From Pseudomonas capeferrum (GTDB lineage Bacteria; Pseudomonadota; Gammaproteobacteria; Pseudomonadales; Pseudomonadaceae): a DNA stretch of 64,000 bases. Below the pieces are notes generated by a model. That model searched no databases and was not told the DNA's origin. It saw nothing but the letters and a program-made list of their open reading frames with translations. Where the stretch lies: NCBI RefSeq assembly GCF_013523055.1, contig NZ_JAAMQM010000006.1, positions 1 to 64,000 on the forward strand, read 5' to 3'. Below are positions 52,097 to 63,058 of this stretch, one piece after another (the first letter of the stretch is position 1; each line of letters opens with the position of its first letter). A program made the translations under genes and the position numbers.

Positions 52097-55000
52097 GGTT
52101 GCTCCCGGCGCGACTTCTCGAAAGGTTTCACAAAGGTGATTCTAGGCTCTTTCCACGGTCCTTCGACCCGGTAGTGCACACTGGCGTAGCGGGCGACGCG
52201 ATCACCGATCAATTGGTCCACCAGGAACAGAGCGCCACCGATGGCCGGCGCCCCGACGAGCAGCGCCGCCAGCGGCAGATTATTGGTGACCGGCAGGGTG
52301 ACCTGCAGGTTGGCGTTTATCCGGTCGCGGACCATGTCCAGCGTGCCTTCGAGCTCAAAGTTGCTAGAGGGCCCGGTCATGGTAATCGGCTCACGGGTCA
52401 CGTAGACGCCTTCACTGGAAACCAACAACCCCTTGACCCGATCGTAGGCCAGGCCTTTGCCGAGTAGGTCGGAGAAGTCCAGGCGCAGTCTGCGGCCGAT
52501 CGAGTTGAAATTGAGCAGGCCAAATACCCGCAATGCCTGGGCGCCGCCCTCCACCTCGACGAACTGGCCCGTGCGCAGCGATGCATCGAGGCTTCCGGAA
52601 AAACGCTTGAGTCCGATCCAGGCAGGCGAGCCCGGCCAACGGCCATCGGCGTCCAGGCGGAACCTGCGGCTGGTGACCGTCGGCGCGAAGCCCCAAGCCT
52701 TGAGGACATCCGCCAGGTCATTGCCCTGCAGACGCCCCTTGTACCAGCTGCCGCTGGTGCCGGGGGCGCCTTCCCAGCCGCCGCTACCGTTGATGCGCAG
52801 TCCCTTGAGATCGAGATCGAGGTCCTGGAACGCGACACCGCGTGCGTTCGGGCGCAGCTTCATGGCCCACCGCCCGAGCAGGTCGTCCCCGCGATACAGC
52901 TTGTCGATGGCCAGGTCGATAGCGGGAACCGTGCGCGGATCGAACGAGGCCAGCGGATCGGGCGCATCTTCGTCCTGCGCCTGGGCAGGGTCGGCGGGCG
53001 GCAGGCGCAAGGTCTGCAGCTTCACGGTCATTGGCGCCGACTTGGTATCGGGAATACGCGCATTGCCGATGACTTCCTTGCTGTCCAGGCGCAAGTCCCA
53101 GTTCGCGCCAGCACGTTCCAGGCGTACCACCGCCTGGTTGAGTTCGATGGCCGAGGTCTTGAGTTGGCCGATGCTCAGGTCGATGCCCTGCAGTATCTGA
53201 CGGGCATTGCCACCGGGGTCATCACCGGCGAAGCGTTGCATCTGTCGCTGCCAGGGTTCCAGGTCCAATGACTCGAGCCGCCCCCTGACGCGGATGCCCT
53301 GCCCCGAAGGCGGCGTGGCTTCGCCCGGGCCCAGCAGGAGCTCGCCGCGACCCTTGTCGAGTGCATCGGCGGATGCGACGTAGGCCAGGCGCGCCAGATC
53401 GACGTAGCGCGCATCGAAGCGCCGCTCTTTGCCTTGCAGGTTCATGGCGAAACGGCTGTCGCGAACCTCTGCCGCAGACTTGCCGAACGGCGCTGGCAGA
53501 TCGATCGCCAAGCCCTTGAGCGACGAGTCGATGGTCAGGTTGTTGAGACGACTGCCCAGGTTGACCTGCAGTTGATACGGCAGGTTGCCCGACGCCGGCA
53601 ATGCCTGCTTGAACTGCAACCAGTCGGTCAGTGACTTGAGAGCGATCTGACCATTGGCGGCAATGCGTGTCTGCATCTGACCCGGCGCGCCCTCGGCGAA
53701 GATCTGCGCCTTGACCGGCCTGTCGAAGGCTCGCAGGTTGATATCGCTGCCACTGAGCCCCCTGTCGTAATCGAAGCGGAAATCGCCCTTGAGACGGCTG
53801 AGCTCCAGGCTGGGCGATGCGATCTTCAGCAGCGCATCCCGGGTGGAGAAGTCGACCAGGACCTTGGGCTGCTCACCTTTGGCAAGCGGAATGTCCAACT
53901 TCAGCTTGCCGTGCAACGGGCCCTCGCCTTCCCATCCGGCGAAAATATCCGCGGTACCGATAGGCGCTTGCTGAAGGATCTTCAACCCATCCGGCAACCC
54001 TCCCTTGAAGGCGCCGTCCAGGTGCAGATGGCTGTGCTGGCCTTCGTCGACATGAGGAATGTCGACGTTGACGTCACTGACCTGGGTATCGAGCAGCAGG
54101 CCGCTCCTGGCTTTGATACGCACCCCGGCATCGTCGATGGAGACATCGCCATCGACCTGTTGGACCTGTGGCCAGCCGGGCTGGAAGTCGAGCGCGGCAT
54201 CGCGGACCTTGAAGAACAGGCTGATACTGCGTGCATGCGCTGGCGCGCCATGGTTCAGCGAACCTTGATACTGGAAGTAGCCTTCATCCACCGTGCCTTT
54301 GACGATAGCGCTGCGCAGCCACTCCTCGAGCCCGGGGCTGAGGACTTCGGGCAGGTATTTGGCGGTATAGCGACCGTCGCCATCGGTCAGGCCGACCCGC
54401 AGGTCCATATAGTCTTCCCTGCCCTCCTCGAACAACAGGCGAATCAGGAAGTCACCTGCGATCTTGCCTTCTTCGCCCAGGACCTTGAGGTAGGGCGCGA
54501 CCAGCGTGAATCCTTCCTGGTCGAGACGCCAGGTCAAACGTGCGTTGGCCTGCTTGTAATGCCAGGGCTTGGCGAAAATCGGGTACAGATGCAGCATGAA
54601 AGCATCGGTATCCAGGCGCAGCTCACCGTGCCCCAGGTCGCCGCTGATGCTGCCGCTGACATTTCCGGCCGCCGGCGCCCCATGGTACGCATCGAAGCCG
54701 ATCCGCTCCAGGTTGGCGGCGAACTGCAGACGCTGGTCACCTTCGGCCTTGGGCCGGATTTCCAGGTTCAGGTTACGCACGGCCCCCGTGACCTTCAGCG
54801 CGTCGACCACTGCCATGAGCTTGTCCGGCAGCGGGGCCAGGGCCTTGATCACCGGCGTGAGCGGGGTCAGGTCCAGGCGGTCGGCCTGGACTCGCCATGA
54901 CGCCTGGGTCGGGTCTTCCCCACGCTGCTGCTTGAGTTGCAGGTGAGATTCCCAGCGGGTCTCGCCCAGCGTGAACGCCAGGGAATCGAACACTGCATCG

Positions 55001-55920
55001 AAACCCTCGCCCCGGCGCTGGAACCAGGCATTCAGGGCCAGATTGTCGAGCCTGATCGATTCGCGCCCGGCGTAGGCGCCTTCCAGGCGCGGCGCATTGA
55101 GCCGGACCACGGCGCTTTGCAGATGCCCGTCGTCCCATTCGAGCCAGTACTCACCCCCGGCCTGCAAGTGCGCCGTCTGCCACTGGCCAAGCAGGCGCGG
55201 CGGGATCCAGCGCGACCAGTCACTTTGCGGCAGGCTCAGGTAGGCCTCGAGACGGCCATCGCGCCAGGCTTGCGCCGTGGCTCGGCTTCGCAGGTTAAAC
55301 GCCGCTGGCTGACCGTCGGGCAGGGTCAGGCGTACGTCGAGGCGCTGCCGGGAGCTAGCGCCCTCCATCCCTACGCTGACGTAGGTCATCGTCATGGGAT
55401 CATGCTGCCAAGGCACCACGGTCACCTGACTATCGAATACATCGACCCGTCCCAGCTGCTGCAAGCGGCGCATCAACTGCGCCGGATCGAAAGGTTCATC
55501 ATCGCGCTGCGCGAGCCCTTCGAGTCGCCAGGCACCCTGCTCGTCCTCGCGCAAATGCAACTGCAGACCGCCCAACTGGATCCGCGACAGGCGTACCTCT
55601 CGAGCCAGCAGGCTGCCCCAGAGGTCGGGCATCACGCTCACGTCATCCAGGCGCAAGGCAGCGGCGCCCTCGCCCAACTGGATATCACGGCCACGGAGAA
55701 TCGGCGACAGCCCGCTCCAGCGACCTTCCAGCGAACCCAGGTGCACCGGCATGCCCAACGCCTGTTCGGCTTGCTCCTGCACCTCGGCGCGATACTCCGC
55801 GATCAACGGGACCAACTGTCGGCCAAGGCTGACGTATACCGCCACCAGCACGGCCACCAGGGCACAGAGCAGCAGACCCCAGCGGGTCATGGCGCCAAGG
55901 ACGCGCATCAGTCGTTCCAA
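52093..55920 (-). CDS. yhdP: YhdP family AsmA-like phospholipid transport protein (DUF3971)
   Basis: 1275 residues starting at TTG 55920, where GGAGGG lies 9 bases upstream; the ATG at 55908 lacks this. One N-terminal membrane anchor (about 10-33, MTRWGLLLCALVAVLVAVYV) is followed by a very long beta-rich periplasmic region, the AsmA-like bridge fold. The C-terminal AsmA-type block (DMVRDRINANLQVTLPVTNN) is present. In E. coli YhdP, TamB and YdbH together carry phospholipids to the outer membrane. It forms a unit with the nitrilase and tldD genes. The 184 bases upstream to rng show nothing clear. Confidence 0.9.
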   Translation of the reverse strand: MERLMRVLGAMTRWGLLLCALVAVLVAVYVSLGRQLVPLIAEYRAEVQEQAEQALGMPVHLGSLEGRWSGLSPILRGRDIQLGEGAAALRLDDVSVMPDLWGSLLAREVRLSRIQLGGLQLHLREDEQGAWRLEGLAQRDDEPFDPAQLMRRLQQLGRVDVFDSQVTVVPWQHDPMTMTYVSVGMEGASSRQRLDVRLTLPDGQPAAFNLRSRATAQAWRDGRLEAYLSLPQSDWSRWIPPRLLGQWQTAHLQAGGEYWLEWDDGHLQSAVVRLNAPRLEGAYAGRESIRLDNLALNAWFQRRGEGFDAVFDSLAFTLGETRWESHLQLKQQRGEDPTQASWRVQADRLDLTPLTPVIKALAPLPDKLMAVVDALKVTGAVRNLNLEIRPKAEGDQRLQFAANLERIGFDAYHGAPAAGNVSGSISGDLGHGELRLDTDAFMLHLYPIFAKPWHYKQANARLTWRLDQEGFTLVAPYLKVLGEEGKIAGDFLIRLLFEEGREDYMDLRVGLTDGDGRYTAKYLPEVLSPGLEEWLRSAIVKGTVDEGYFQYQGSLNHGAPAHARSISLFFKVRDAALDFQPGWPQVQQVDGDVSIDDAGVRIKARSGLLLDTQVSDVNVDIPHVDEGQHSHLHLDGAFKGGLPDGLKILQQAPIGTADIFAGWEGEGPLHGKLKLDIPLAKGEQPKVLVDFSTRDALLKIASPSLELSRLKGDFRFDYDRGLSGSDINLRAFDRPVKAQIFAEGAPGQMQTRIAANGQIALKSLTDWLQFKQALPASGNLPYQLQVNLGSRLNNLTIDSSLKGLAIDLPAPFGKSAAEVRDSRFAMNLQGKERRFDARYVDLARLAYVASADALDKGRGELLLGPGEATPPSGQGIRVRGRLESLDLEPWQRQMQRFAGDDPGGNARQILQGIDLSIGQLKTSAIELNQAVVRLERAGANWDLRLDSKEVIGNARIPDTKSAPMTVKLQTLRLPPADPAQAQDEDAPDPLASFDPRTVPAIDLAIDKLYRGDDLLGRWAMKLRPNARGVAFQDLDLDLKGLRINGSGGWEGAPGTSGSWYKGRLQGNDLADVLKAWGFAPTVTSRRFRLDADGRWPGSPAWIGLKRFSGSLDASLRTGQFVEVEGGAQALRVFGLLNFNSIGRRLRLDFSDLLGKGLAYDRVKGLLVSSEGVYVTREPITMTGPSSNFELEGTLDMVRDRINANLQVTLPVTNNLPLAALLVGAPAIGGALFLVDQLIGDRVARYASVHYRVEGPWKEPRITFVKPFEKSRREQP

Positions 55921-56104
55921 GGCTGTTGCCCTCCACGTCGTTCGCCAGGGGATCGTGCAGCTTCAGGCGCCACGGCGCCCGCGCCTGGATGGAAGGCATG
56001 TCTCGTCATCTCGCGATCGCCACGAACGTGGCGACAGTTCCTGACTATGGCCCAAGAAAGCCGCTTTGCCGGCCACCCTCTCCGGTAGAGGTCATCAGAA
56101 CACG

Positions 56105-57562
56105 TCAGAGCAGCACCACATCGTATTGTTCCTGGGAATACATGGACTCGACCTGGAAACGAATGGTTCTACCGATGAAGGTCACCAGTTCGGCGACGTT
56201 GCCAGACTCTTCGTCGAGCAGGCGGTCCACCACCTTCTGGTTGGCCAGCACGCGATAGCCCTCGGCGGGATAGGCACGAGAGACTCGCAGAATTTCACGG
56301 AAGATTTCGTAGCAGATCGTCTCGGGCGTTTTCAGCTTGCCGCGCCCCTGACAGCAGAAACAGGGCTCGCACAGTACCTGCTCGAGGCTTTCGCGGGTGC
56401 GCTTGCGGGTCATCTGCACCAGGCCCAACTCGGTGATGCCGATGATGTTGGTCTTGGCATGATCCCGCTCGAGCTGTTTCTCCAGCGTGCGCAGGACCTG
56501 GCGCTGGTGCTCTTCATCCTCCATGTCGATGAAATCGATGATGATGATGCCGCCGATATTGCGCAGGCGCAGTTGCCGGGCAATCGCGGTGGCCGCTTCG
56601 AGGTTGGTCTTGAAGATGGTTTCCTCGAGGTTGCGATGACCGACGAAGGCCCCGGTGTTGACGTCGATCGTGGTCATCGCCTCGGCCGGATCGACGACCA
56701 GGTAACCGCCAGACTTGAGCGGCACCTTGCGATCCAGCGCGCGCTGGATCTCGTCTTCGACGCCATACAGATCGAAGATCGGTCGCTCGCCAGGGTAGTG
56801 TTCGAGCCGATCGGACACTTCCGGCATGAGCTCGGCGACGAAATGGGTCGTCTTCTGGAAGGTTTCCCGCGAGTCGATGCGAATCTTCTCGATCTTGGCG
56901 TTGACCAGGTCGCGCAGGGTACGCAAGGCCAGGCCGAGGTCCTCGTAGATGACGGAAGGCGCGCCGCAGGTCTTGACCTGCGTGCTGATCTGCTCCCACA
57001 GACGGCGCAGGTAACGGATGTCCTGGAAGATGTCCTCGGCTCGCGCGCCCTCGGCGGCGGTGCGCAGAATGAAGCCACCGGCTTCCTTGATGTCATCCTG
57101 CCCGACGCAGTCGCAGACCACCTGTTTCAGGCGCTCACGCTCGACCTCGTCCTCGATCTTCAGGGAGATGCCGACATGGCTGCTGCGCGGCATGTACACC
57201 AGATAACGCGAAGGGATCGACAGCTGGGTGGTCAGACGTGCGCCTTTTGTGCCGATGGGGTCCTTGGTGACCTGTACGACCAGGCTTTGGCCCTCGTGCA
57301 CCAGGGCACTGATGCTTTCCACCGCAGAGCCTTCACGCTGGGATATTTCCGAGGCATGGATGAACGCGGCGCGCTCCAGGCCGATATCGATGAACGCCGC
57401 CTGCATGCCTGGCAGAACACGCACCACCTTGCCCTTGTAGATGTTGCCGACGATGCCCCGGCGCTGGGTACGCTCGACGTGCACCTCCTGCAGGACACCG
57501 TTCTCCACCACCGCCACGCGCGATTCCATCGGGGTGATGTTGATCAGAATCTCTTCACTCAT
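56105..57562 (-). CDS. rng: Ribonuclease G
   Basis: 485 residues. An S1 RNA-binding domain (about 37-100, GNIYKGKVVRVLPGMQAAFID) is followed by the RNase E/G catalytic core with the metal Asp residues in TTIDVNTGAFVG and IIIDFIDMED, and the zinc-link CEPCFCCQGRG. It matures the 5' end of 16S rRNA and decays mRNAs. The short C-terminus distinguishes it from RNase E. It lies 54 bases after maf in the mreBCD-maf-rng order. Confidence 0.96.
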   Translation of the reverse strand: MSEEILINITPMESRVAVVENGVLQEVHVERTQRRGIVGNIYKGKVVRVLPGMQAAFIDIGLERAAFIHASEISQREGSAVESISALVHEGQSLVVQVTKDPIGTKGARLTTQLSIPSRYLVYMPRSSHVGISLKIEDEVERERLKQVVCDCVGQDDIKEAGGFILRTAAEGARAEDIFQDIRYLRRLWEQISTQVKTCGAPSVIYEDLGLALRTLRDLVNAKIEKIRIDSRETFQKTTHFVAELMPEVSDRLEHYPGERPIFDLYGVEDEIQRALDRKVPLKSGGYLVVDPAEAMTTIDVNTGAFVGHRNLEETIFKTNLEAATAIARQLRLRNIGGIIIIDFIDMEDEEHQRQVLRTLEKQLERDHAKTNIIGITELGLVQMTRKRTRESLEQVLCEPCFCCQGRGKLKTPETICYEIFREILRVSRAYPAEGYRVLANQKVVDRLLDEESGNVAELVTFIGRTIRFQVESMYSQEQYDVVLL

Positions 57563-57616
57563 GGCAGGCTCTCGTCATAGGTCTTCGCTAATGATGGATC
57601 GCGGAAGGGCAACTGG

Positions 57617-58228
57617 CTACTGCTGGAGCACATCCTCTGCGAAAGTCGACGACGGCTGCCAGCAAGCGATGCCGAAACGCGCGAGCAGATCGGCGGTTTC
57701 ACTCAGGGGCAGACCGACCACCGCCGAATAACTGCCTTGCAAGCCGATGACGAATACCGCGCCAAGGCCCTGGATGGCATAGCCGCCAGCCTTGTCCGCC
57801 GGCTCGCCGCTGGCCCAGTAGCGCGCGGCCTCCTCGGCGCCGATGGCACGAAAGCGTACCTGGCTGGCAACGCACAGGCTCTCGCAGCGCTGGCCATCGC
57901 CGAGGGCCACGGCGGTCAGTACCTGATGTTCACGGTTGGAGAGCTCGGCCAGCATGGCCAGCGCCTGCTCACGGTCCCGCGGCTTGCCGAGGATCTTGCC
58001 GTCGAGCACCACGGCGGTGTCGGCGCCAAGCACCACACCGGGCTGTCCCAGGCCCGCGAGCCCGGCCTCGGCCTTGCCGCGCGCCAGGCGTTCGACATAG
58101 GCCGGCGCGGCTTCGCCGGGCAAAGGAGTTTCATCGATGGGCGCGCCGAGCGTGGTGAAAGGCACGCCGATCTGGGTCAGCAACTCACGCCGGCGAGGCG
58201 ATCCGGAAGCCAGGTATAGCGCGATCAT
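57617..58228 (-). CDS. maf: Maf-like nucleoside triphosphate pyrophosphatase
   Basis: 203 residues starting [21 protein letters not shown] at 58228, with GGGAG upstream. The SGSPRRxEL phosphate motif, [19 protein letters not shown] and [13 protein letters not shown] are the Maf signatures. YhdE-type Maf proteins hydrolyse dTTP/UTP to monophosphates and may prevent misincorporation. A longer upstream frame overlaps mreD and mreC antisense-free but has no start support. It follows mreD by 32 bases. Confidence 0.93.
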   Translation of the reverse strand: MIALYLASGSPRRRELLTQIGVPFTTLGAPIDETPLPGEAAPAYVERLARGKAEAGLAGLGQPGVVLGADTAVVLDGKILGKPRDREQALAMLAELSNREHQVLTAVALGDGQRCESLCVASQVRFRAIGAEEAARYWASGEPADKAGGYAIQGLGAVFVIGLQGSYSAVVGLPLSETADLLARFGIACWQPSSTFAEDVLQQ

Positions 58229-58260
58229 GTGGACATCTCCCTGTCGGTCGTGGCGCAGCT

Positions 58261-58752
58261 TCAGTTGATGTTCAGCCGCTTGCGCAGATCGCGCAGGGCG
58301 AAGCTGATCCAGGGCCAGAGCAAGGCGCTGATCACGGCGGACCAGACCAGTGCCAGGGTGGGCAGGCGGTTGCCCGTCAATGCGCTCAGCCATAGCTGGA
58401 TCAACTGGGCGATGCCGAAGATGACCAGGATTACCAGGCTCTGCTGCCACATCGGGAACATGCGCAGACGCTGTTGCAGCGACAGCACCAGAAAGGTGAT
58501 CAGGGTCAGGATCAAGGCATTCTGACCCAGCAGGGTACCGTACAGCACGTCTTCGGCCAGGCCCAGCAGAAAGGCGGTGGTCATCCCTACCTTGTGCGGT
58601 AACGAAAGGCTCCAGAACGCCAGCAACATTGCCAGCCACATGGGCCGGAACACTTCCATGAACTGCGGCATGGGGGAAACGCTGAGCAACAGGCCGACCG
58701 CGAAGGTCAGCCAGATAAACCAGCCATTCTTGCTGCGAGTACTCGCCATCAT
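58261..58752 (-). CDS. mreD: Rod shape-determining protein MreD
   Basis: 163 residues, inner membrane protein of the elongasome. Five hydrophobic segments (about 10-27, 37-50, 55-75, 78-92, 103-125) with the [16 protein letters not shown] segment. It couples MreB/MreC to peptidoglycan synthesis. The start overlaps the mreC stop as ATGA; a second ATG follows directly. Third gene of mreBCD. Confidence 0.92.
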   Translation of the reverse strand: MMASTRSKNGWFIWLTFAVGLLLSVSPMPQFMEVFRPMWLAMLLAFWSLSLPHKVGMTTAFLLGLAEDVLYGTLLGQNALILTLITFLVLSLQQRLRMFPMWQQSLVILVIFGIAQLIQLWLSALTGNRLPTLALVWSAVISALLWPWISFALRDLRKRLNIN

Positions 58753-59885
58753 TCTCTCCGAGGCTGGGCCGGCGCCACGGGCGTCGCTGCCGGTCTGGCG
58801 GGGACGGTGGCAGCGGGCGCGGCGGGGGCTGGTGGCATCGCGGGCGCAGTGACCGTCGGCCTGGAAGGTACAGCCGGAGCCACGCCTGCCGGCGTGGCCG
58901 GTACGGGCGCGGAGGGTGCGGCGCCTGCCGGAGCCGTCGGCGCCGTACCCTGTGGGCCCGCGGCAGGTGTCTGGCCCTCGACCGGAGCGGCGGCACCTGA
59001 AATACCGCGACGGTCCGCTTCTTCCTGAGCCATGGCCGCGTCGGTGGCACGCTGCTCGGCGGAACGGCTGTCGGTGAAGACCAGCAGCATGTAGCGGCTG
59101 CGGTTGAGCGCCGCCGTGGGAATGGCCCGCACGATGGCGAACGGCTGGCCGGAGTCGTGAATCACTTCATTGACCGTGGCCACGGGGTAACCGGCAGGAA
59201 AGCGCTGGCCCATGCCCGAGCTGACCAGCAGGTCCCCTTCCTTGACGTCGGCGGTGTCCGCCACATGGCGCAACTCCAGCCGCTCCGGGTTACCGGTACC
59301 ACTGGCGATGGCGCGCAGGCCGTTGCGATTGATCTGTACCGGAATACTGTGAGTCGTGTCGGTCAGCAAGAGAACCCGTGCGGTATAGGGCATCAGCTCG
59401 ACCACCTGACCCATCAGGCCGCGGGCGTCGAGCACCGGTTGGCCGAGAAACACCCCATCGCGTTCGCCCTTGTTGATCAGGATACGATGAGTGAACGGAT
59501 TGGGATCGACGCCGATCAGCTCGGCCACCTCGACCTTCTCGTTGACCAGCGCCGAGGAGTTGAGCAACTCGCGCAGACGCACGTTCTGCTCGGTCAGGGC
59601 CGCGAGTTTCTGCAGGCGTCCCTGCAGCAGCAGGCCTTCGGTCCTGAGTTTCTCGTTCTCGGCGATCAGCTCGGTACGGCTGCCGAACTGCCCCGCCACC
59701 CCTTGCCACAGGCGCTGGGGCAGGTCGGTGATCAGGTACGACTCCATCAGTACCAGCCCCATCTGGCTGCGCACCGGTTTGAGGACGGCAAAGCGCGCAT
59801 CGACCACCATGAGGGCGATCGACAACACCACCAGCACGAGCAGGCGCACGCCCAGCGAAGGGCCCTTGGTGAAAAGCGGTTTAAT
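58749..59885 (-). CDS. mreC: Rod shape-determining protein MreC, probable ATT start
   Basis: 378 residues if translation begins at ATT 59885, giving [26 protein letters not shown] stands 6 bases upstream of this ATT, while no ATG, GTG or TTG occurs in frame between the upstream stop and GTG 59849. Starting at GTG would remove the cytoplasmic N-terminus. One membrane anchor (about 13-32), a coiled coil (about 70-112) and the beta-barrel MreC domain follow. The last 90 residues are Pro/Ala rich and probably disordered. MreC scaffolds the wall elongation machinery in the periplasm. Confidence 0.9.
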   Translation of the reverse strand: MKPLFTKGPSLGVRLLVLVVLSIALMVVDARFAVLKPVRSQMGLVLMESYLITDLPQRLWQGVAGQFGSRTELIAENEKLRTEGLLLQGRLQKLAALTEQNVRLRELLNSSALVNEKVEVAELIGVDPNPFTHRILINKGERDGVFLGQPVLDARGLMGQVVELMPYTARVLLLTDTTHSIPVQINRNGLRAIASGTGNPERLELRHVADTADVKEGDLLVSSGMGQRFPAGYPVATVNEVIHDSGQPFAIVRAIPTAALNRSRYMLLVFTDSRSAEQRATDAAMAQEEADRRGISGAAAPVEGQTPAAGPQGTAPTAPAGAAPSAPVPATPAGVAPAVPSRPTVTAPAMPPAPAAPAATVPARPAATPVAPAQPRRE

Positions 59886-59993
59886 GGACCGTTCCTCGTG
59901 GACGACGATTCAGGAGGTCATTGGACATGAACAACGCACCGGCCTGCTTGCGGATTGACGGAAACGACGCCCGACGGACGCCAGCCCAGCGCA

Positions 59994-60022
59994 TACAGGT
60001 AGCACTGCACGTGCTACCTGTA
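59994..60022. other. Perfect 12-bp hairpin in the mreB-mreC gap
   Basis: TACAGGTAGCAC (59994-60005) and GTGCTACCTGTA (60011-60022) pair fully around a 5-base loop. It lies 31 bases after the mreB stop and 109 bases before mreC. There is no T tract on the minus strand, so it is more likely an RNA stability or partial attenuation element than a full terminator. Confidence 0.6.
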
Positions 60023-60052
60023 AACCGGGCGACCAACGGACAGCCTCTGACG

Positions 60053-61102
<1,050 letters not shown>

Positions 61103-61134
61103 CTAGGCAAAGCGTGGGTAAAAAAGTGCGGCAA

Positions 61135-61163
61135 ACTCTAACAATGGCGGGGATTTTGGGCAA
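61135..61163 (-). promoter_or_regulatory. Candidate mreB promoter
   Basis: On the minus strand TTGCCC (61158-61163) and TAGAGT (61135-61140) are spaced by 17 bases. The inverted repeat GCCAAT-N7-ATTGGC at 61167-61185 lies directly upstream. Transcription would begin about 40 bases before the mreB ATG. Confidence 0.4.
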
Positions 61164-61292
61164 GGCGCCAATATGTTAAATTGGCAGTTTTTCCGAGCAC
61201 GCCAGCAGATGATCGCGGCCATATGACCGCCAAAACGCTGGCATGTTCCTCATCGCGGACCCTTTCCGCTCCTGTTCCTCCTGGAGATCCCC

Positions 61293-61580
61293 ATGGCGCT
61301 TGAACGCTGCGACGTGGAAAAGATCGCCCATCTGGCCCGCCTGGGCCTGAATGAAGGCGAACTGCCACGCTACACCGATGCCTTGAACAGTATTCTCGGG
61401 CTGGTCGACCAGATGCAAGCCGTCGATACCAACGGCATCGAGCCCCTCGCCCACCCCCTGGAGGCCAGCCAACGCTTGCGTCCCGACCAGGTCAGCGAAA
61501 GCAATCAGCGCGAAGCCTACCAGGCCATCGCCCCGGCGACCGAAAACGGTCTCTACCTGGTTCCCAAAGTCATCGAGTAA
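61293..61580 (+). CDS. gatC: Glutamyl/aspartyl-tRNA amidotransferase subunit C
   Basis: 95 residues starting [19 protein letters not shown]. GatC stabilises the GatA-GatB complex that amidates Glu-tRNA(Gln) or Asp-tRNA(Asn). Conserved [22 protein letters not shown] is present in part. CTCCTGGAGATCCCC precedes the ATG and supplies the ribosome site. First gene of gatCAB, 15 bases before gatA, divergent from mreB. Confidence 0.95.
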   Translation: MALERCDVEKIAHLARLGLNEGELPRYTDALNSILGLVDQMQAVDTNGIEPLAHPLEASQRLRPDQVSESNQREAYQAIAPATENGLYLVPKVIE

Positions 61581-61595
61581 GGGATAGTAGCCGTC

Positions 61596-63047
61596 ATGCA
61601 TCAATTGACCCTGGCCGAGATCGCCCGCGGACTCGCCGACAAGTCGTTTTCTTCCGAAGAGCTGACCCGCGCCCTGCTGGCGCGAATTCAGCAACTCGAC
61701 CCGCAGATCAACAGCTTCATCAGCGTCACCGAGGAACTGGCCCTGAGCCAGGCCCGTGCCGCCGACACCCGTCGCGCCGCCGGCGAGACGGGTACGCTGC
61801 TGGGTGCCCCGATCGCCCACAAGGACCTGTTCTGCACTTCTGGCGTGCGCACCAGCTGCGGCTCGAAGATGCTCGACAACTTCAAGGCGCCCTACGACGC
61901 CACCGTGGTTTCGCGCCTGGCCGATGCTGGCATGGTCACGCTGGGCAAGACCAACATGGACGAATTCGCCATGGGCTCGGCCAACGAGTCCAGCTACTAC
62001 GGCGCGGTGAAGAACCCCTGGAGCCTGGAGCACGTCCCCGGCGGTTCGTCCGGTGGTTCGGCCGCGGCGGTGGCCGCGCGCCTGCTGCCCGCCAGCACCG
62101 GTACAGATACCGGCGGCTCGATCCGCCAACCCGCCGCACTGACCAACCTGACCGGCCTCAAGCCGACCTACGGACGGGTTTCTCGCTGGGGCATGATCGC
62201 CTACGCCTCGAGCCTGGACCAGGGAGGCCCGATGGCCCGCACGGCCGAAGACTGCGCCCTGCTCCTGCAAGGCATGGCCGGCTTCGACCCCAAGGACTCC
62301 ACTAGCATCGACGAGCCGGTGCCGGACTACAGCGCCAACCTCAACGCGCCCCTCGAGGGTCTGCGTATCGGGCTGCCGAAAGAATACTTCGGCGCTGGCC
62401 TCGACCCGCGCATCGCCGACCTGGTGCATGCCAGCGTCAAGGAGCTGGAGAAGCTCGGCGCGGTGGTCAAGGAAATCAGCCTGCCGAACATGCAGCACGC
62501 CATCCCGGCCTACTACGTGATCGCGCCGGCGGAAGCCTCCTCCAACCTGTCGCGCTTCGATGGCGTGCGCTTCGGCTACCGCTGCGAGAACCCCAAGGAT
62601 CTGACCGACCTGTACAAGCGCTCCCGCGGCGAAGGTTTCGGCACCGAGGTGCAGCGGCGCATCCTGGTCGGCACCTACGCCCTGTCGGCCGGCTACTACG
62701 ATGCCTACTACCTGCAGGCACAGAAGATCCGCCGCCTGATCAAGAACGATTTCATGGCCGCCTTCGAGCAAGTCGACCTGATCCTCGGCCCTACCACGCC
62801 GAACCCGGCCTGGAAGCTGGGCGCCAAGAGCAGCGACCCGGTCGCCGCCTACCTGGAAGACGTCTACACCATCACCGCCAACCTCGCAGGCCTGCCGGGC
62901 CTGTCGATGCCGGCCGGTTTCGTCGAAGGCTTGCCGGTCGGCGTGCAGTTGCTCGCTCCTTACTTCCAGGAAGGCCGCCTGCTCAACGTCGCGCATCGCT
63001 ATCAGCAAGTGACTGACTGGCACACCCGCGCCCCCAACGGCTTCTGA
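61596..63047 (+). CDS. gatA: Glutamyl/aspartyl-tRNA amidotransferase subunit A
   Basis: 483 residues, amidase-signature glutaminase subunit. The catalytic triad is Lys76 (IAHKD), cis-Ser151 (PGGSSGGS) and Ser175 (TDTGGSIRQ). It releases ammonia from glutamine and channels it to GatB. The start [16 protein letters not shown] follows a weak GGGATAG site. The gap to gatB is 11 bases. Confidence 0.97.
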   Translation: MHQLTLAEIARGLADKSFSSEELTRALLARIQQLDPQINSFISVTEELALSQARAADTRRAAGETGTLLGAPIAHKDLFCTSGVRTSCGSKMLDNFKAPYDATVVSRLADAGMVTLGKTNMDEFAMGSANESSYYGAVKNPWSLEHVPGGSSGGSAAAVAARLLPASTGTDTGGSIRQPAALTNLTGLKPTYGRVSRWGMIAYASSLDQGGPMARTAEDCALLLQGMAGFDPKDSTSIDEPVPDYSANLNAPLEGLRIGLPKEYFGAGLDPRIADLVHASVKELEKLGAVVKEISLPNMQHAIPAYYVIAPAEASSNLSRFDGVRFGYRCENPKDLTDLYKRSRGEGFGTEVQRRILVGTYALSAGYYDAYYLQAQKIRRLIKNDFMAAFEQVDLILGPTTPNPAWKLGAKSSDPVAAYLEDVYTITANLAGLPGLSMPAGFVEGLPVGVQLLAPYFQEGRLLNVAHRYQQVTDWHTRAPNGF

Positions 63048-63058
63048 GGAATTCACAC

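Noticed and set aside
57617..59050. Long minus-strand frame extending maf to 477 codons
   Set aside because: The extra part lies over mreD and mreC in another frame; maf has its own ATG and ribosome site at 58228.
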